The translations under genes and the position numbers were made by a program. A DNA stretch of 35,249 nucleotides, from NCBI GenBank assembly GCA_023229525.1, contig JALNZC010000026.1, positions 22,201-57,449 on the forward strand. Direction: 5' to 3'. Position 1 is the stretch's first letter. The number at the start of each line of letters is the position of its first letter. The notes beneath the pieces are model-generated. The model was not told where the DNA came from. It searched no databases and worked only from the letters and a program-made list of their open reading frames with translations. Source of the DNA: Bacteroidales bacterium. GTDB lineage: Bacteria > Bacteroidota > Bacteroidia > Bacteroidales > FEN-979. Below are positions 1 through 8,290 of this stretch, in pieces.

Positions 1-466
1 GAGCTCCCTTCCTTGAAACAGGGTAATAGGGATTATATGGCAAGGGATCACCCGTCACCGGGAATTGTTTAAAAGCTGAACCATAAATTGTTAACCGGTC
101 ATTTAGCAGATATTGTCCATCCACAAATATCGTTGCATCGGTAAAATTTCCGTTATTCCGTGTCAGCGATTCTCCCGTTGTAAAAGATTTAATATTGAAA
201 TAATTTGTATTGCTTATGCTGATGCCACCACCAATCCGTAATTTTTTATTGACTGCATACGAAAAATGAGGAGTAATAAAAGAGGTGATTGCTGATCCAT
301 ACCCTGAAATTGAGGTAAACTGTGACCCGATTGTAAGGTTGTAATTATAAGAATGGGTTCGGAATCCAGCGAAACTGTTATCTTTCACGGAATCTGACAG
401 GATGGTTTGACTGAACAAAGTCTGAAATAAAAAAATCAGTGAACCGGTCAGAAAAAATTGTTTCAT
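1..466 (-). CDS. Putative outer membrane beta-barrel protein, 3' end cut off by the window
   Basis: The frame is open from an ATG at 466 to the window edge (155 codons), so the C-terminus is missing. The first ~19 residues form a typical signal peptide: MKQ, then a hydrophobic run ending F-S-Q. The mature part alternates polar and aromatic/hydrophobic residues, is rich in Gly, Thr, Asn and Tyr, and has short phrases such as RIGGGISIS and LTIYGSAFKQ that resemble outer-membrane beta strands. No named family is recognised. The gene begins 15 nt after the stop of the AlbA_2-domain gene and is probably the last visible cistron of the pyrB unit. An ATG at 473 is in another frame. Outer-membrane location is inferred from composition only. 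Confidence 0.6.
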   Translation of the reverse strand, partial: MKQFFLTGSLIFLFQTLFSQTILSDSVKDNSFAGFRTHSYNYNLTIGSQFTSISGYGSAITSFITPHFSYAVNKKLRIGGGISISNTNYFNIKSFTTGESLTRNNGNFTDATIFVDGQYLLNDRLTIYGSAFKQFPVTGDPLPYNPYYPVSRKGA

Positions 467-481
467 TGTGCATTAACAAAT

Positions 482-1135
482 TTAAACATCCTGGTATATG
501 TGGGAGGATGGATTTAAAGTAAAAAATGTCTGATTTTCTGTGAAATGCATTTGAATTATCTTAAGCAATAGGAATCTAACGAGAATATGCTCGGCTTTAT
601 TGCGGGAAATCCCGGCCGCACTGGCAAATTTTGATACGGTAATGGAAGGCTCCGACTCCAGGTAAGTCATCAGAAATTTTTCTGCATCCGCGAATTTGAG
701 GAACACTCCTTTGGGCAAGTTTTCTTTCTTCCATACACTTAATAAAATTCTGTTTACAACAAAATTCTGGTCTTTTATTCGCAAATATGGAATCCATTTC
801 CCATCTTCATGTTGCGCAAAATGAGGTCGGTTACGACTTTTAAGAACAGTGACCTCAAGGACGGTTTTTTTTCCGATATTCCATTCTTTGACCGAAAAAT
901 CGATCGACGGTTTGCAGAATTTTTTTGCCGCTGATTCAACCATGTAATATTCTTCATCAGAACGAATACCTGCAATGGCTCCATTATCCTTTACACCGAT
1001 CAAAAGACGTCCTCCACCGCAATTAGCAAAGGCAACCAATGTCCGTGCAATCTTATGGGCATCCGCAATTTCAAATTTGAAATCAAGTTGCTGATGCTCC
1101 CCTTCTTCAATAAGTTTTGAAATATGATGAATCAT
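482..1135 (-). CDS. AlbA_2 (Schlafen-like) domain putative nucleic-acid/ATP-binding protein
   Basis: The protein has 217 aa. Residues ~8-125 match the AlbA_2 / divergent AAA_4 pattern: an E-x-x-Q-L-D-F-K start, then I-A-R-T-L-V-A-F-A-N-C-G-G-G and L-L-I-G-V-K-D-N-G-x-I-x-G. Residues ~160-205 look like a winged-helix region (SKFASAAGISRNKAEHIL). The family occurs in many putative regulators and is often auto-annotated as 'ATP-binding protein'; no biochemical role is certain. Its ATG overlaps the pyrI stop as ATGA, so it is probably translationally coupled to pyrI. The coupling could mean control of, or response to, pyrimidine synthesis, but that is only inference. There is no signal peptide, so it is probably cytoplasmic. 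Confidence 0.75.
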   Translation of the reverse strand: MIHHISKLIEEGEHQQLDFKFEIADAHKIARTLVAFANCGGGRLLIGVKDNGAIAGIRSDEEYYMVESAAKKFCKPSIDFSVKEWNIGKKTVLEVTVLKSRNRPHFAQHEDGKWIPYLRIKDQNFVVNRILLSVWKKENLPKGVFLKFADAEKFLMTYLESEPSITVSKFASAAGISRNKAEHILVRFLLLKIIQMHFTENQTFFTLNPSSHIYQDV

Positions 1136-1602
1136 TCCCTGAAGGAAATATTGTCTTTCGCTGTGATCTTTTCACAATAATGACAACGAAGTTTTAACTC
1201 TTTTTTATCAATTACCGTGAATTTCGAAAGGATATCTTCATTATTGGTGATACAATTTGGATTAAAGCACTTCACAATTTTCTCCACATAATCCGGGATT
1301 TCTACATTTCTTTTTTCTGTAACCTGAAAATTTTTAATAATGATAAGTGTAGCTGAAGGTGCAACAAGAGCTATTTTGTTAATATCATCACTCTTGAAAA
1401 ATTTATTGCTCACCTTGATAATTCCCTTTTTCCCCATCTTGTTGCTATCGAGATTTGTTGCAATCAGCAACTGATTTTGGTATTCACTCAGGTTAAGAAT
1501 TTTGATAACCTGAAAAACGCTTCGACTTGGTATATGATCGATGACGGTTCCATTTTCAATGGCCGATACTTTTAACTCTTTCCTAAGTTCTTCTTTTTCC
1601 AT
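1132..1602 (-). CDS. pyrI: Aspartate carbamoyltransferase regulatory subunit
   Basis: The protein has 156 aa, close to the ~153 aa usual for PyrI. The N-terminal allosteric domain shows the family phrases NGTVIDHIP and VFQVIKIL, where nucleotide effectors bind. The C-terminal zinc domain has the four expected cysteines, C112, C117, C140 and C143 (pattern CX4C...CX2C). PyrI links PyrB trimers into the allosteric holoenzyme for the first committed step of pyrimidine synthesis. The gene starts 15 nt after pyrB and overlaps the next gene by 4 nt. No feature suggests loss of function. Confidence 0.95.
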   Translation of the reverse strand: MEKEELRKELKVSAIENGTVIDHIPSRSVFQVIKILNLSEYQNQLLIATNLDSNKMGKKGIIKVSNKFFKSDDINKIALVAPSATLIIIKNFQVTEKRNVEIPDYVEKIVKCFNPNCITNNEDILSKFTVIDKKELKLRCHYCEKITAKDNISFRE

Positions 1603-1617
1603 GATGGTATTTTTTAA

Positions 1618-2529
1618 TTAGTCAACCACTCCTAAGATAGCAGCCAATAATGCCTGACGGATAAAGACTCCATTTAACGCCTGGGTGAAATAATAAGCTT
1701 TGGGATTATCGTCAACATCAGTAGTGATTTCATTCACTCTCGGAAGGGGATGAAGTATTTTAAGATTTGGTTTTGATACATCCAACATGCTGTTTCGTAA
1801 AACATAGGCAGATTTTACTTTTTCATAGTCCAATGGATCGGAGAACCTTTCCTTTTGGATCCGGGTCATGTAGAGAATATCTACTTTTGGAATAACCTCC
1901 TGCAGATCAGTGTACTGATGATAAGTGAGGTTTTTCTCTTTTATATGGATTTTTACAGCACTCGGAAGCTTGAGTTCGAGTGGTGAAATCAGATGAAAGG
2001 TGGTATTGAAATTACAAAGTGCCATTACCAGGGAGTGCACGGTCCTGCCATATTTAAGATCGCCAACAAAAGCAATATTCAATTTGTCAAGAGTCCCTTG
2101 TGTTTTTCTGATCGAATACATGTCAAGAAGGGTTTGGGTTGGATGCTGGTTTGCACCGTCGCCGGCATTGATCACAGGGACTTTGGCAACTTCACTGGCA
2201 AAGCGGGCGCTTCCTTCCTTGGGATGCCGCATGACGATAATATCGCAATAATTGCTTACCGTGAGGATTGTATCTCGAAGCGATTCCCCTTTCTGTACAC
2301 TGGAGCTTGAGGCATCGCTAAATCCGATAACCTGTGCTCCAAGACGTGTTGCAGCGCTTTCAAAACTTAGGCGGGTTCTGGTTGACGGTTCAAAAAACAA
2401 GGTGGCTACCACAAAGTCTTCCAATATCCGCTGCGTTGGATGCTTCTCAAATATATTGGCAAGTTCAAGAATCCGAACGTGTTCATCACGGGTGAAATCG
2501 TTGATGGAAACGAGACTTTTGTTTTTCAT
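1618..2529 (-). CDS. pyrB: Aspartate carbamoyltransferase catalytic subunit
   Basis: The protein has 303 aa, the usual length. It joins carbamoyl phosphate and aspartate to give carbamoyl-aspartate in de novo UMP synthesis. Visible active-site motifs are the carbamoyl-phosphate loop S-T-R-T-R (49-53), the mobile loop S-V-Q-K-G-E-S around K80, H-P-T-Q (129-132), G-D-L-K-Y-G-R-T-V-H-S and H-P-L-P-R (260-264). It is the first gene of a pyrB-pyrI-AlbA_2-OMP unit. A TATATTTG octamer lies 33 nt upstream of the ATG. The presence of pyrI implies the class of enzyme regulated by nucleotides. Confidence 0.97.
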   Translation of the reverse strand: MKNKSLVSINDFTRDEHVRILELANIFEKHPTQRILEDFVVATLFFEPSTRTRLSFESAATRLGAQVIGFSDASSSSVQKGESLRDTILTVSNYCDIIVMRHPKEGSARFASEVAKVPVINAGDGANQHPTQTLLDMYSIRKTQGTLDKLNIAFVGDLKYGRTVHSLVMALCNFNTTFHLISPLELKLPSAVKIHIKEKNLTYHQYTDLQEVIPKVDILYMTRIQKERFSDPLDYEKVKSAYVLRNSMLDVSKPNLKILHPLPRVNEITTDVDDNPKAYYFTQALNGVFIRQALLAAILGVVD

Positions 2530-2562
2530 TTACAGCGTGTTAATGTTTGTTTATTGGTTAAA

Positions 2563-2570
2563 CAAATATA
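2563..2570 (-). promoter_or_regulatory. Putative -7 promoter element for pyrB
   Basis: On the minus strand the bases read TATATTTG, an exact match to the Bacteroidota -7 consensus TAnnTTTG, with the pyrB ATG 33 nt downstream. No clear TTG -33 element is visible. The octamer directly abuts the T-tract of the terminator of the upstream gene, so the end of one unit and the start of the next share about 35 bp. Confidence 0.5.
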
Positions 2571-2598
2571 AAAAAAATCCCGGTGAAACCGGGATTTT
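2571..2598 (-). terminator. Intrinsic terminator of the cDPGS-like gene
   Basis: A GC-rich stem of at least 8 bp (ATCCCGGT with ACCGGGAT, loop GAA) is followed on the minus strand by seven T residues. It begins 4 nt after the stop codon of the upstream minus-strand gene, in the right orientation for it. Confidence 0.85.
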
Positions 2599-2601
2599 AT
2601 A

Positions 2602-3939
2602 CTATTTAATTTTATGCTTTTTTAGAAAATCATCAAGGATACCTGCCAAGTCGGGTTTCCCTATTTCCTGAAGGTCATAATACACCCGGGTGTTTGGCTT
2701 TTTAATTTTTATCAGGCGGTTTAGATCAATCGGTGTTGCAATAATTACCGAATCACATTTAACCTTATTTATCGTAGCTTCAAGATCTTTGATCTGCTGC
2801 TCACCATAGCCCATGGCTGGAAGGAGCTGCCCGATATTCGGATAAATCCGGAAAGTATCTGCCAGCTTTCCAACTACCCAGGGACGCGGGTCAACCAATT
2901 CGGCGGCTCCATATTTCTGTGCCGCAACCACACCAGCCCCGATTTTCATTTCTCCATGCGTTAGGGTAGGGCCATCTTCAATCACAAGTACTTTTTTACC
3001 ACGAATAATGGATTCGTCATCAACACGTATGGGTGAAGCGCCATCAACAACAATAGCGTTGGGGTTGATTTTCTGGATATTATCCCTGACTGTTTTTATA
3101 TGTTCAGGATAGGCAGAATCGATTTTATTCAGTACAACAACATCGGCAATCCGGATATTTACTTCACCGGGGTAGTAACTCACTTCAGCACCCGGCCGGT
3201 GCGGATCTGCAACTGTCACCATTAGATCGGGTTTATAAAAGGGGAAGTCGTTATTGCCTCCATCCCAAAGGATGATGTCACAACCATTGGGATCTTTCTC
3301 TGCAGTTCGAAGAATGGCTTCATAATCAACTCCCGCATAAATTACATTGCCACGATCTACATGGGGTTCGTATTCCTCCATCTCTTCAATGGTGCATTTA
3401 TTCTTGGCAAGATCGGTTAAAGTGGCAAATCGCTGAACTTTTTGCGCAACCAGGTCACCATAAGGCATCGGATGCCGGACAGCGACAACTTTCAACCCTT
3501 TTGCCATAAGGATTTCAATGATTCGCCGTGACGTCTGACTTTTTCCACAACCGGTACGGGTAGCGCATACTGCAATGACGGGTTTGGTGCTTTTGATCAT
3601 GGTATCTTTAGGGCCGATAAGAAGGAAATTTGCACCGGCAGCATTCACGATAGAACTCACATTCATCACCCGCTGGTAAGGAACATCACTATATGCGAAG
3701 TTACAGATCTCCACATTGTGTTTCTTGATCAGGGCCGGCAGTTCACTTTCGGCATATATGGGAATCCCTTTTGGATAAAGTTTACCTGCCAGGGCAGCGG
3801 GATATTTACGTCCGTCAATATCCGGAATCTGCGCAGCGGTAAAAGCAACAACGTTAAAACTTGCATTGTCACGGTAATACGTGTTAAAATTGTGAAAATC
3901 TCGTCCGGCTGCGCCAATAATGATTACATTTTTTTTCAT
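2602..3939 (-). CDS. Cyclic 2,3-diphosphoglycerate synthetase-family P-loop protein
   Basis: From the ATG at 3939 the protein has 445 aa. The N-terminus has a Rossmann-like strand and turn (VIIIGAAGRDFHNFN). A P-loop A-T-R-T-G-C-G-K-S lies at residues ~126-134, then D-G-G-N-N-D-F-P-F and V-V-L-N-K-I-D (a GTPase-like N-K-x-D). This is the layout of the archaeal cDPGS family and its bacterial homologues; in archaea the enzyme closes 2,3-diphosphoglycerate to the cyclic form with ATP. The role in Bacteroidota is not established, so the substrate is uncertain. A GTG at 3945 is in frame, but it lies inside a GAGG-type ribosome-binding stretch, so the ATG is preferred. No neighbour points to a pathway. 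Confidence 0.75.
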   Translation of the reverse strand: MKKNVIIIGAAGRDFHNFNTYYRDNASFNVVAFTAAQIPDIDGRKYPAALAGKLYPKGIPIYAESELPALIKKHNVEICNFAYSDVPYQRVMNVSSIVNAAGANFLLIGPKDTMIKSTKPVIAVCATRTGCGKSQTSRRIIEILMAKGLKVVAVRHPMPYGDLVAQKVQRFATLTDLAKNKCTIEEMEEYEPHVDRGNVIYAGVDYEAILRTAEKDPNGCDIILWDGGNNDFPFYKPDLMVTVADPHRPGAEVSYYPGEVNIRIADVVVLNKIDSAYPEHIKTVRDNIQKINPNAIVVDGASPIRVDDESIIRGKKVLVIEDGPTLTHGEMKIGAGVVAAQKYGAAELVDPRPWVVGKLADTFRIYPNIGQLLPAMGYGEQQIKDLEATINKVKCDSVIIATPIDLNRLIKIKKPNTRVYYDLQEIGKPDLAGILDDFLKKHKIK

Positions 3940-4116
3940 GCTCACCTCACTTTTTATGATTATATAAAGTTACTAAATAGAATCGGTATGATTGGAAGAT
4001 TGAATTGCAAACCTACTCATTTTTTGAGAACTAGCAAGCCTGGAATGAAAATTATTATCCCCGTTTTAATAAACTGACATTAGGGTCGTGCAATCAAATT
4101 ATATCCTAAAATAGCG

Positions 4117-4124
4117 TATTTTTG
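4117..4124 (+). promoter_or_regulatory. Putative -7 promoter element for argS
   Basis: TATTTTTG fits the Bacteroidota TAnnTTTG -7 consensus and lies 20 nt before the argS ATG. No convincing TTG -33 element is seen. Confidence 0.45.
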
Positions 4125-4144
4125 TTCTCAAATCCAAATTCAGC

Positions 4145-5935
4145 ATGATTGAACAAAAGTTGTTGGAAAAGGCCTGTACAGCGATACACCAGTTATATGA
4201 ACAGAAAGTGAGTCAGGATTTAATCGGCCTTGAGAAAACTAAAAGAGAAATTATTGGTGATTATACCCTCGTGGTTTTTCCGTTATTGAAATTGTCACAC
4301 AAATCACCGGAAGCGACGGCCCAGGAAATAGGGAATTATCTTTCACAGTCGATGCCCGAAATCGCAGAATTCAACGTGATCAAAGGTTTTCTTAATCTGA
4401 TCCTGAGTGATAAATTCTGGCTTGATTTTTTGAAAAAGAATGCCGGAAAATCTCAATTTGGATTCCGGAAGCTACGCCCCGACAGACCTGTAGTCCTGGA
4501 ATTTTCCTCTCCAAATACCAATAAACCCTTACATCTTGGACATATACGAAACAACCTGCTGGGACACTCTTTGTCAGAAATCCTTAAAGCCAACGGGTTT
4601 AAGGTTATCAAGGTCAATCTTGTCAACGACCGTGGAATTCATATATGTAAATCTATGCTTGCATATCAGAAATGGGGCAATAACGAAACCCCGTTTGCTG
4701 CCGGTATAAAGGGTGACCACCTGATCGGGAAGTACTATGTTTTGTTCAATAAACATTTCAGGGATGAGATCCATTCGCTGATGGAAAAGGGGCTCACTGA
4801 AGAAGAAGCTGAAAAACAGGCGCCCTTGATTATCGAGGCCCAGGAGATACTCAGAAAATGGGAAGCGAGAGATAATGGTACCGTAGACTTGTGGAGAAAG
4901 ATGAATGGTTGGGTTTATGATGGTTTTAATAAAACCTATCAGAATCTTGGGATATCCTTTGATAAGATTTATTATGAAAGTAATACTTATCTGATGGGTA
5001 AAGAATTGATTATGGAGGGTTTGGAAAGAGAGATGCTGATTAAAAAAGAAGATGGAAGTATTTGGGCTGATTTACGGAACGAGGGACTGGATGAAAAGCT
5101 TCTATTGCGATCCGATGGAACCTCTGTCTACATGACCCAGGATATCGGAACTGCACAGTTACGGTATGATGACTTCCGGCCATCATCAATGATTTATGTT
5201 GTGGGTAATGAACAAAATTATCATTTTGATGTTTTACAAAGAATATTGAAAAAACTAGGGAAGGAATATGCTTCGCATATTTACCATTTGTCGTATGGAA
5301 TGGTTGAATTACCGCAAGGAAAAATGAAGTCACGTGAAGGAACGGTTGTAGATGCCGATGATCTGATGGATGAAATGTTTAAAACAGCAGAATCTACAAC
5401 CAGGGAACTTGGAAAAGCCGATGAACTTCCGGAAGAAGAGTCCCGTCAATTGTTCCGGACTATCGGCCTCGGCGCATTGAAATATTTTATTCTAAAAGTT
5501 GATCCAAAGAAAAATATGCTGTTCGATCCTAAAGAATCGATTGATTTTAACGGAAATACAGGTCCTTTCATACAATATACCTTTGCCCGGATTCAATCTT
5601 TACTAAGAAAAGCGATGAGCTCAGGATACGCAAAAGAACGTGTTCAAGGCTCACTGCATACATCTTTGCTGCCCCTTGAAAAAGAAACGATAAAGAAACT
5701 ATATTTGTTCCCCGAGATTGTCAAACAGGCAGGGGTGGAGATGAGTCCTGCCATTATTGCCAATTATGTGTATGATCTCGCTAAGGGGTTTAACCAGTTT
5801 TATCAAGAGATACCGGTATTGAAAGAGGAAAATAAGGAAAAATTTGTTTTACGATTGACCCTGGTTTCATTCACTGGTGAGGTGATTCAAAAGTCAATGA
5901 ACCTGCTGGGTATTGATGTCCCTCCCAAAATGTAA
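4145..5935 (+). CDS. argS: Arginyl-tRNA synthetase
   Basis: The protein has 596 aa and is a class I synthetase that charges tRNA-Arg in the cytoplasm. The N-terminal ~110 residues form the Arg-S tRNA-recognition domain. The HIGH signature appears as H-L-G-H (130-133) in SSPNTNKPLHLGHIRNN. The KMSKS-like loop is G-K-M-K-S-R-E-G, with its core at residues 393-396. The C-terminal ~120 residues form the helical DALR anticodon-binding domain, with the typical phrase N-Y-V-Y-D-L-A-K. The length fits the family. The gene stands alone between short intergenic gaps and has its own promoter-like octamer. Confidence 0.97.
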   Translation: MIEQKLLEKACTAIHQLYEQKVSQDLIGLEKTKREIIGDYTLVVFPLLKLSHKSPEATAQEIGNYLSQSMPEIAEFNVIKGFLNLILSDKFWLDFLKKNAGKSQFGFRKLRPDRPVVLEFSSPNTNKPLHLGHIRNNLLGHSLSEILKANGFKVIKVNLVNDRGIHICKSMLAYQKWGNNETPFAAGIKGDHLIGKYYVLFNKHFRDEIHSLMEKGLTEEEAEKQAPLIIEAQEILRKWEARDNGTVDLWRKMNGWVYDGFNKTYQNLGISFDKIYYESNTYLMGKELIMEGLEREMLIKKEDGSIWADLRNEGLDEKLLLRSDGTSVYMTQDIGTAQLRYDDFRPSSMIYVVGNEQNYHFDVLQRILKKLGKEYASHIYHLSYGMVELPQGKMKSREGTVVDADDLMDEMFKTAESTTRELGKADELPEEESRQLFRTIGLGALKYFILKVDPKKNMLFDPKESIDFNGNTGPFIQYTFARIQSLLRKAMSSGYAKERVQGSLHTSLLPLEKETIKKLYLFPEIVKQAGVEMSPAIIANYVYDLAKGFNQFYQEIPVLKEENKEKFVLRLTLVSFTGEVIQKSMNLLGIDVPPKM

Positions 5936-6024
5936 ATCCCAATATGTAACCTTACCGCATACCTCTTCTTATTAAGGATATCAATTGTTCACGGTATTCT
6001 GCATTTTAAGTCCTGAGAAATTTG

Positions 6025-6032
6025 TAAATTTG
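6025..6032 (+). promoter_or_regulatory. Putative -7 promoter element for ffh
   Basis: TAAATTTG matches TAnnTTTG and lies 22 nt before the ffh ATG. It may drive the close gene series ffh-folD-queE-OmpA. Confidence 0.45.
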
Positions 6033-6054
6033 CGCCCGAATTTAACAGAAATTT

Positions 6055-7392
6055 ATGTTTGAAGGATTAAGTGATAAACTCGACAGGGCCTTTAAAGTTC
6101 TGAAAGGGCATGGACATATTACGGAAATCAATGTTGCTGAAACACTGAAAGATGTCAGGAAAGCATTACTTGATGCCGACGTCAGCTTTAAAATTGCCAA
6201 GCAGTTTACCGATCAGGTAAAAGAAAAAGCCCTGGGACAAAATGTTCTGACAGCCGTTTCCCCCGGGCAATTGATGGTTAAAATTGTCCACGACGAGCTG
6301 GTTGAACTGATGGGTTTCCAGAAAATTGAACTTAATCTTAAAGCAGATCCTGCAATTATCCTGATTTCCGGTTTGCAGGGATCCGGAAAAACCACTTTTT
6401 CTGCCAAACTGGCCAATTATCTTAAGACTAAAAAAGGCAAACGGGCAATGCTGGTAGCCTGCGATGTATATCGCCCTGCAGCCATTGAGCAATTAAAAGT
6501 TCTTGGACAGCAGATTGATGTTGAAGTTTATGCTGAAGATGCTGGCAATAACCCGGTAAAAATAGCCAAAAATTCTTTGAGCCATGCCAGAGACAAAGGA
6601 TATAATGTGGTGATTGTCGATACAGCCGGCCGTCTTGCCATCGATGAAGAAATGATGGATGAAATCGCCAATATCAAACAAGCAATTAACCCTCATGAAA
6701 CTTTGTTTGTCGTCGATTCCATGACCGGTCAGGATGCAGTGAATACAGCTAAAACGTTTAATGAGCGTCTTGATTATGAAGGTGTTGTGCTGACAAAATT
6801 GGATGGAGATACCCGGGGTGGTGCTGCGCTAAGTATAAAATCGGTTGTCAATAAACCGATCAAATTTGTAGGGCTGGGAGAGAAAATGGAAGCCATTGAT
6901 GTTTTTTACCCTGAACGCATGGCTGATCGAATTCTGGGTATGGGCGATATTGTTTCGCTTGTCGAAAAAGCGCAAGAGCAATTTGATGAAGAAGAAGCGC
7001 AAAAACTCCAACGTAAAATCGCCAAGAACCAGTTTGATTTCAATGACTTCCTCTCACAGATCAAACAAATTAAAAAAATGGGGAACGTAAAAGATTTACT
7101 TGGAATGATTCCCGGTATGGGCAAAGCTATCCGCAACCTTGAAATTGATGATAACGCGTTTAAGGGCATTGAAGCGATCATACACTCCATGACTCCGGTA
7201 GAACGTGAAAATCCTGCTGTTTTGAACGGCAGTCGCCGGAAACGTATTGCGGCAGGCTCCGGAACCACTATTCAGGAAGTGAATCGCCTTATTAAACAAT
7301 TTGACGATACCCGTAAAATGATGAAAATGGTTTCGGCCAACAAGGGTAAGAATATGGCCAACATGATGCGGAATTTGAAGAATACGAACTAA
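6055..7392 (+). CDS. ffh: Signal recognition particle GTPase Ffh
   Basis: The protein has 445 aa and binds signal sequences and 4.5S RNA, delivering ribosomes to FtsY at the inner membrane. It has an N domain (~1-90), then the G domain with P-loop G-L-Q-G-S-G-K-T-T (from ~106), D-T-A-G-R (from ~189) and T-K-L-D-G (from ~247). The methionine-rich M domain (~320-445) has M-G-N-V-K-D-L-L-G-M-I-P-G-M-G and the RNA-binding S-R-R-K-R-I-A-A-G-S-G segment. The length and all motifs are normal. The next gene, folD, begins 11 nt after the stop. Confidence 0.98.
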   Translation: MFEGLSDKLDRAFKVLKGHGHITEINVAETLKDVRKALLDADVSFKIAKQFTDQVKEKALGQNVLTAVSPGQLMVKIVHDELVELMGFQKIELNLKADPAIILISGLQGSGKTTFSAKLANYLKTKKGKRAMLVACDVYRPAAIEQLKVLGQQIDVEVYAEDAGNNPVKIAKNSLSHARDKGYNVVIVDTAGRLAIDEEMMDEIANIKQAINPHETLFVVDSMTGQDAVNTAKTFNERLDYEGVVLTKLDGDTRGGAALSIKSVVNKPIKFVGLGEKMEAIDVFYPERMADRILGMGDIVSLVEKAQEQFDEEEAQKLQRKIAKNQFDFNDFLSQIKQIKKMGNVKDLLGMIPGMGKAIRNLEIDDNAFKGIEAIIHSMTPVERENPAVLNGSRRKRIAAGSGTTIQEVNRLIKQFDDTRKMMKMVSANKGKNMANMMRNLKNTN

Positions 7393-7403
7393 TTCATGAC
7401 CGG

Positions 7404-8285
7404 ATGAAACTGCTTGATGGAAAATTGATCGCCGGACAGATAAAATCTGAAATTGCCACAGAAGTTAATGAAAATTTTCTGGGTAAAGGTTTAAATCCAC
7501 CACATATTGCAGCAATGTTGGTAGGTGATGATCCGGCCAGTAAAACCTATGTGTCAGGGAAAGAAAAAGCTTGTCGTGAAGTGGGTTTTTTATCTTCTGT
7601 CTATAAATATGCGGCGAATGTTTCAGAAGAAAAATTGTTGGAAGCAGTTGATTTCCTGAATAACGATCCCGAAGTCGATGGTTTTATAGTTCAGCTTCCC
7701 CTTCCTGAACATATCAATGAACAGAAAATTACTGAACGGATTGATCCCCGTAAAGATATAGACGGCTTTCATCCGGTCAATATCGGGAAAATGGTGCTTG
7801 AACTTCCCTGTTTCATTCCTGCTACACCGTATGGCATTATCACGCTCCTCGATCGTTATGATATTGAAACTGAAGGCAAAAACTGTGTAGTTCTGGGTCG
7901 AAGCCATATTGTAGGGACCCCTATATCCATCCTGCTTTCACGCAAATCAAAAAGGGGCAATGCAACGGTAACCCTTTGTCACAGCTTTACTCAGGATATT
8001 GCATCAATTGCATCAAAAGCCGATATCCTCATTGTTGCCATGGGTAAACAAGGATTTGTCACCGCCGATATGGTTAAGAATGGAGCTGTTGTTGTGGATG
8101 TCGGTATCCATCGTATTCCCTCGGAGGAAACAAAATCAGGTTACATCCTCAAAGGGGACGTTGATTTTGAAAAGGTGTCGAGGAAATGTAGTTATATCAC
8201 GCCGGTTCCCGGTGGTGTGGGTTTAATGACCATTGTATCATTACTCCAGAATGGCCTGAAAGCTGCGAAAAAAATTATTGTCTGA
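7404..8285 (+). CDS. folD: Bifunctional methylenetetrahydrofolate dehydrogenase / methenyl-THF cyclohydrolase
   Basis: The protein has 293 aa and interconverts 5,10-methylene-THF, methenyl-THF and 10-formyl-THF with NADP+. Substrate-domain motifs are visible: S-K-T-Y-V-S-G-K-E-K-A-C with the catalytic Tyr and Lys, Q-L-P-L-P and D-I-D-G-F-H-P. The nucleotide-binding motif is V-V-L-G-R-S-H-I-V-G-T-P. The C-terminal signature reads T-P-V-P-G-G-V-G-L-M-T, with Leu where most FolD proteins have Pro; this is a minor variation. It lies 11 nt after ffh and 5 nt before queE, so it is probably co-transcribed. Confidence 0.97.
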   Translation: MKLLDGKLIAGQIKSEIATEVNENFLGKGLNPPHIAAMLVGDDPASKTYVSGKEKACREVGFLSSVYKYAANVSEEKLLEAVDFLNNDPEVDGFIVQLPLPEHINEQKITERIDPRKDIDGFHPVNIGKMVLELPCFIPATPYGIITLLDRYDIETEGKNCVVLGRSHIVGTPISILLSRKSKRGNATVTLCHSFTQDIASIASKADILIVAMGKQGFVTADMVKNGAVVVDVGIHRIPSEETKSGYILKGDVDFEKVSRKCSYITPVPGGVGLMTIVSLLQNGLKAAKKIIV

Positions 8286-8290
8286 TCCCA

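Noticed and set aside
3718..4077. 119-codon plus-strand frame over the 5' end of the cDPGS-like gene
   Set aside because: It lies opposite a conserved coding region and has no recognisable protein features.
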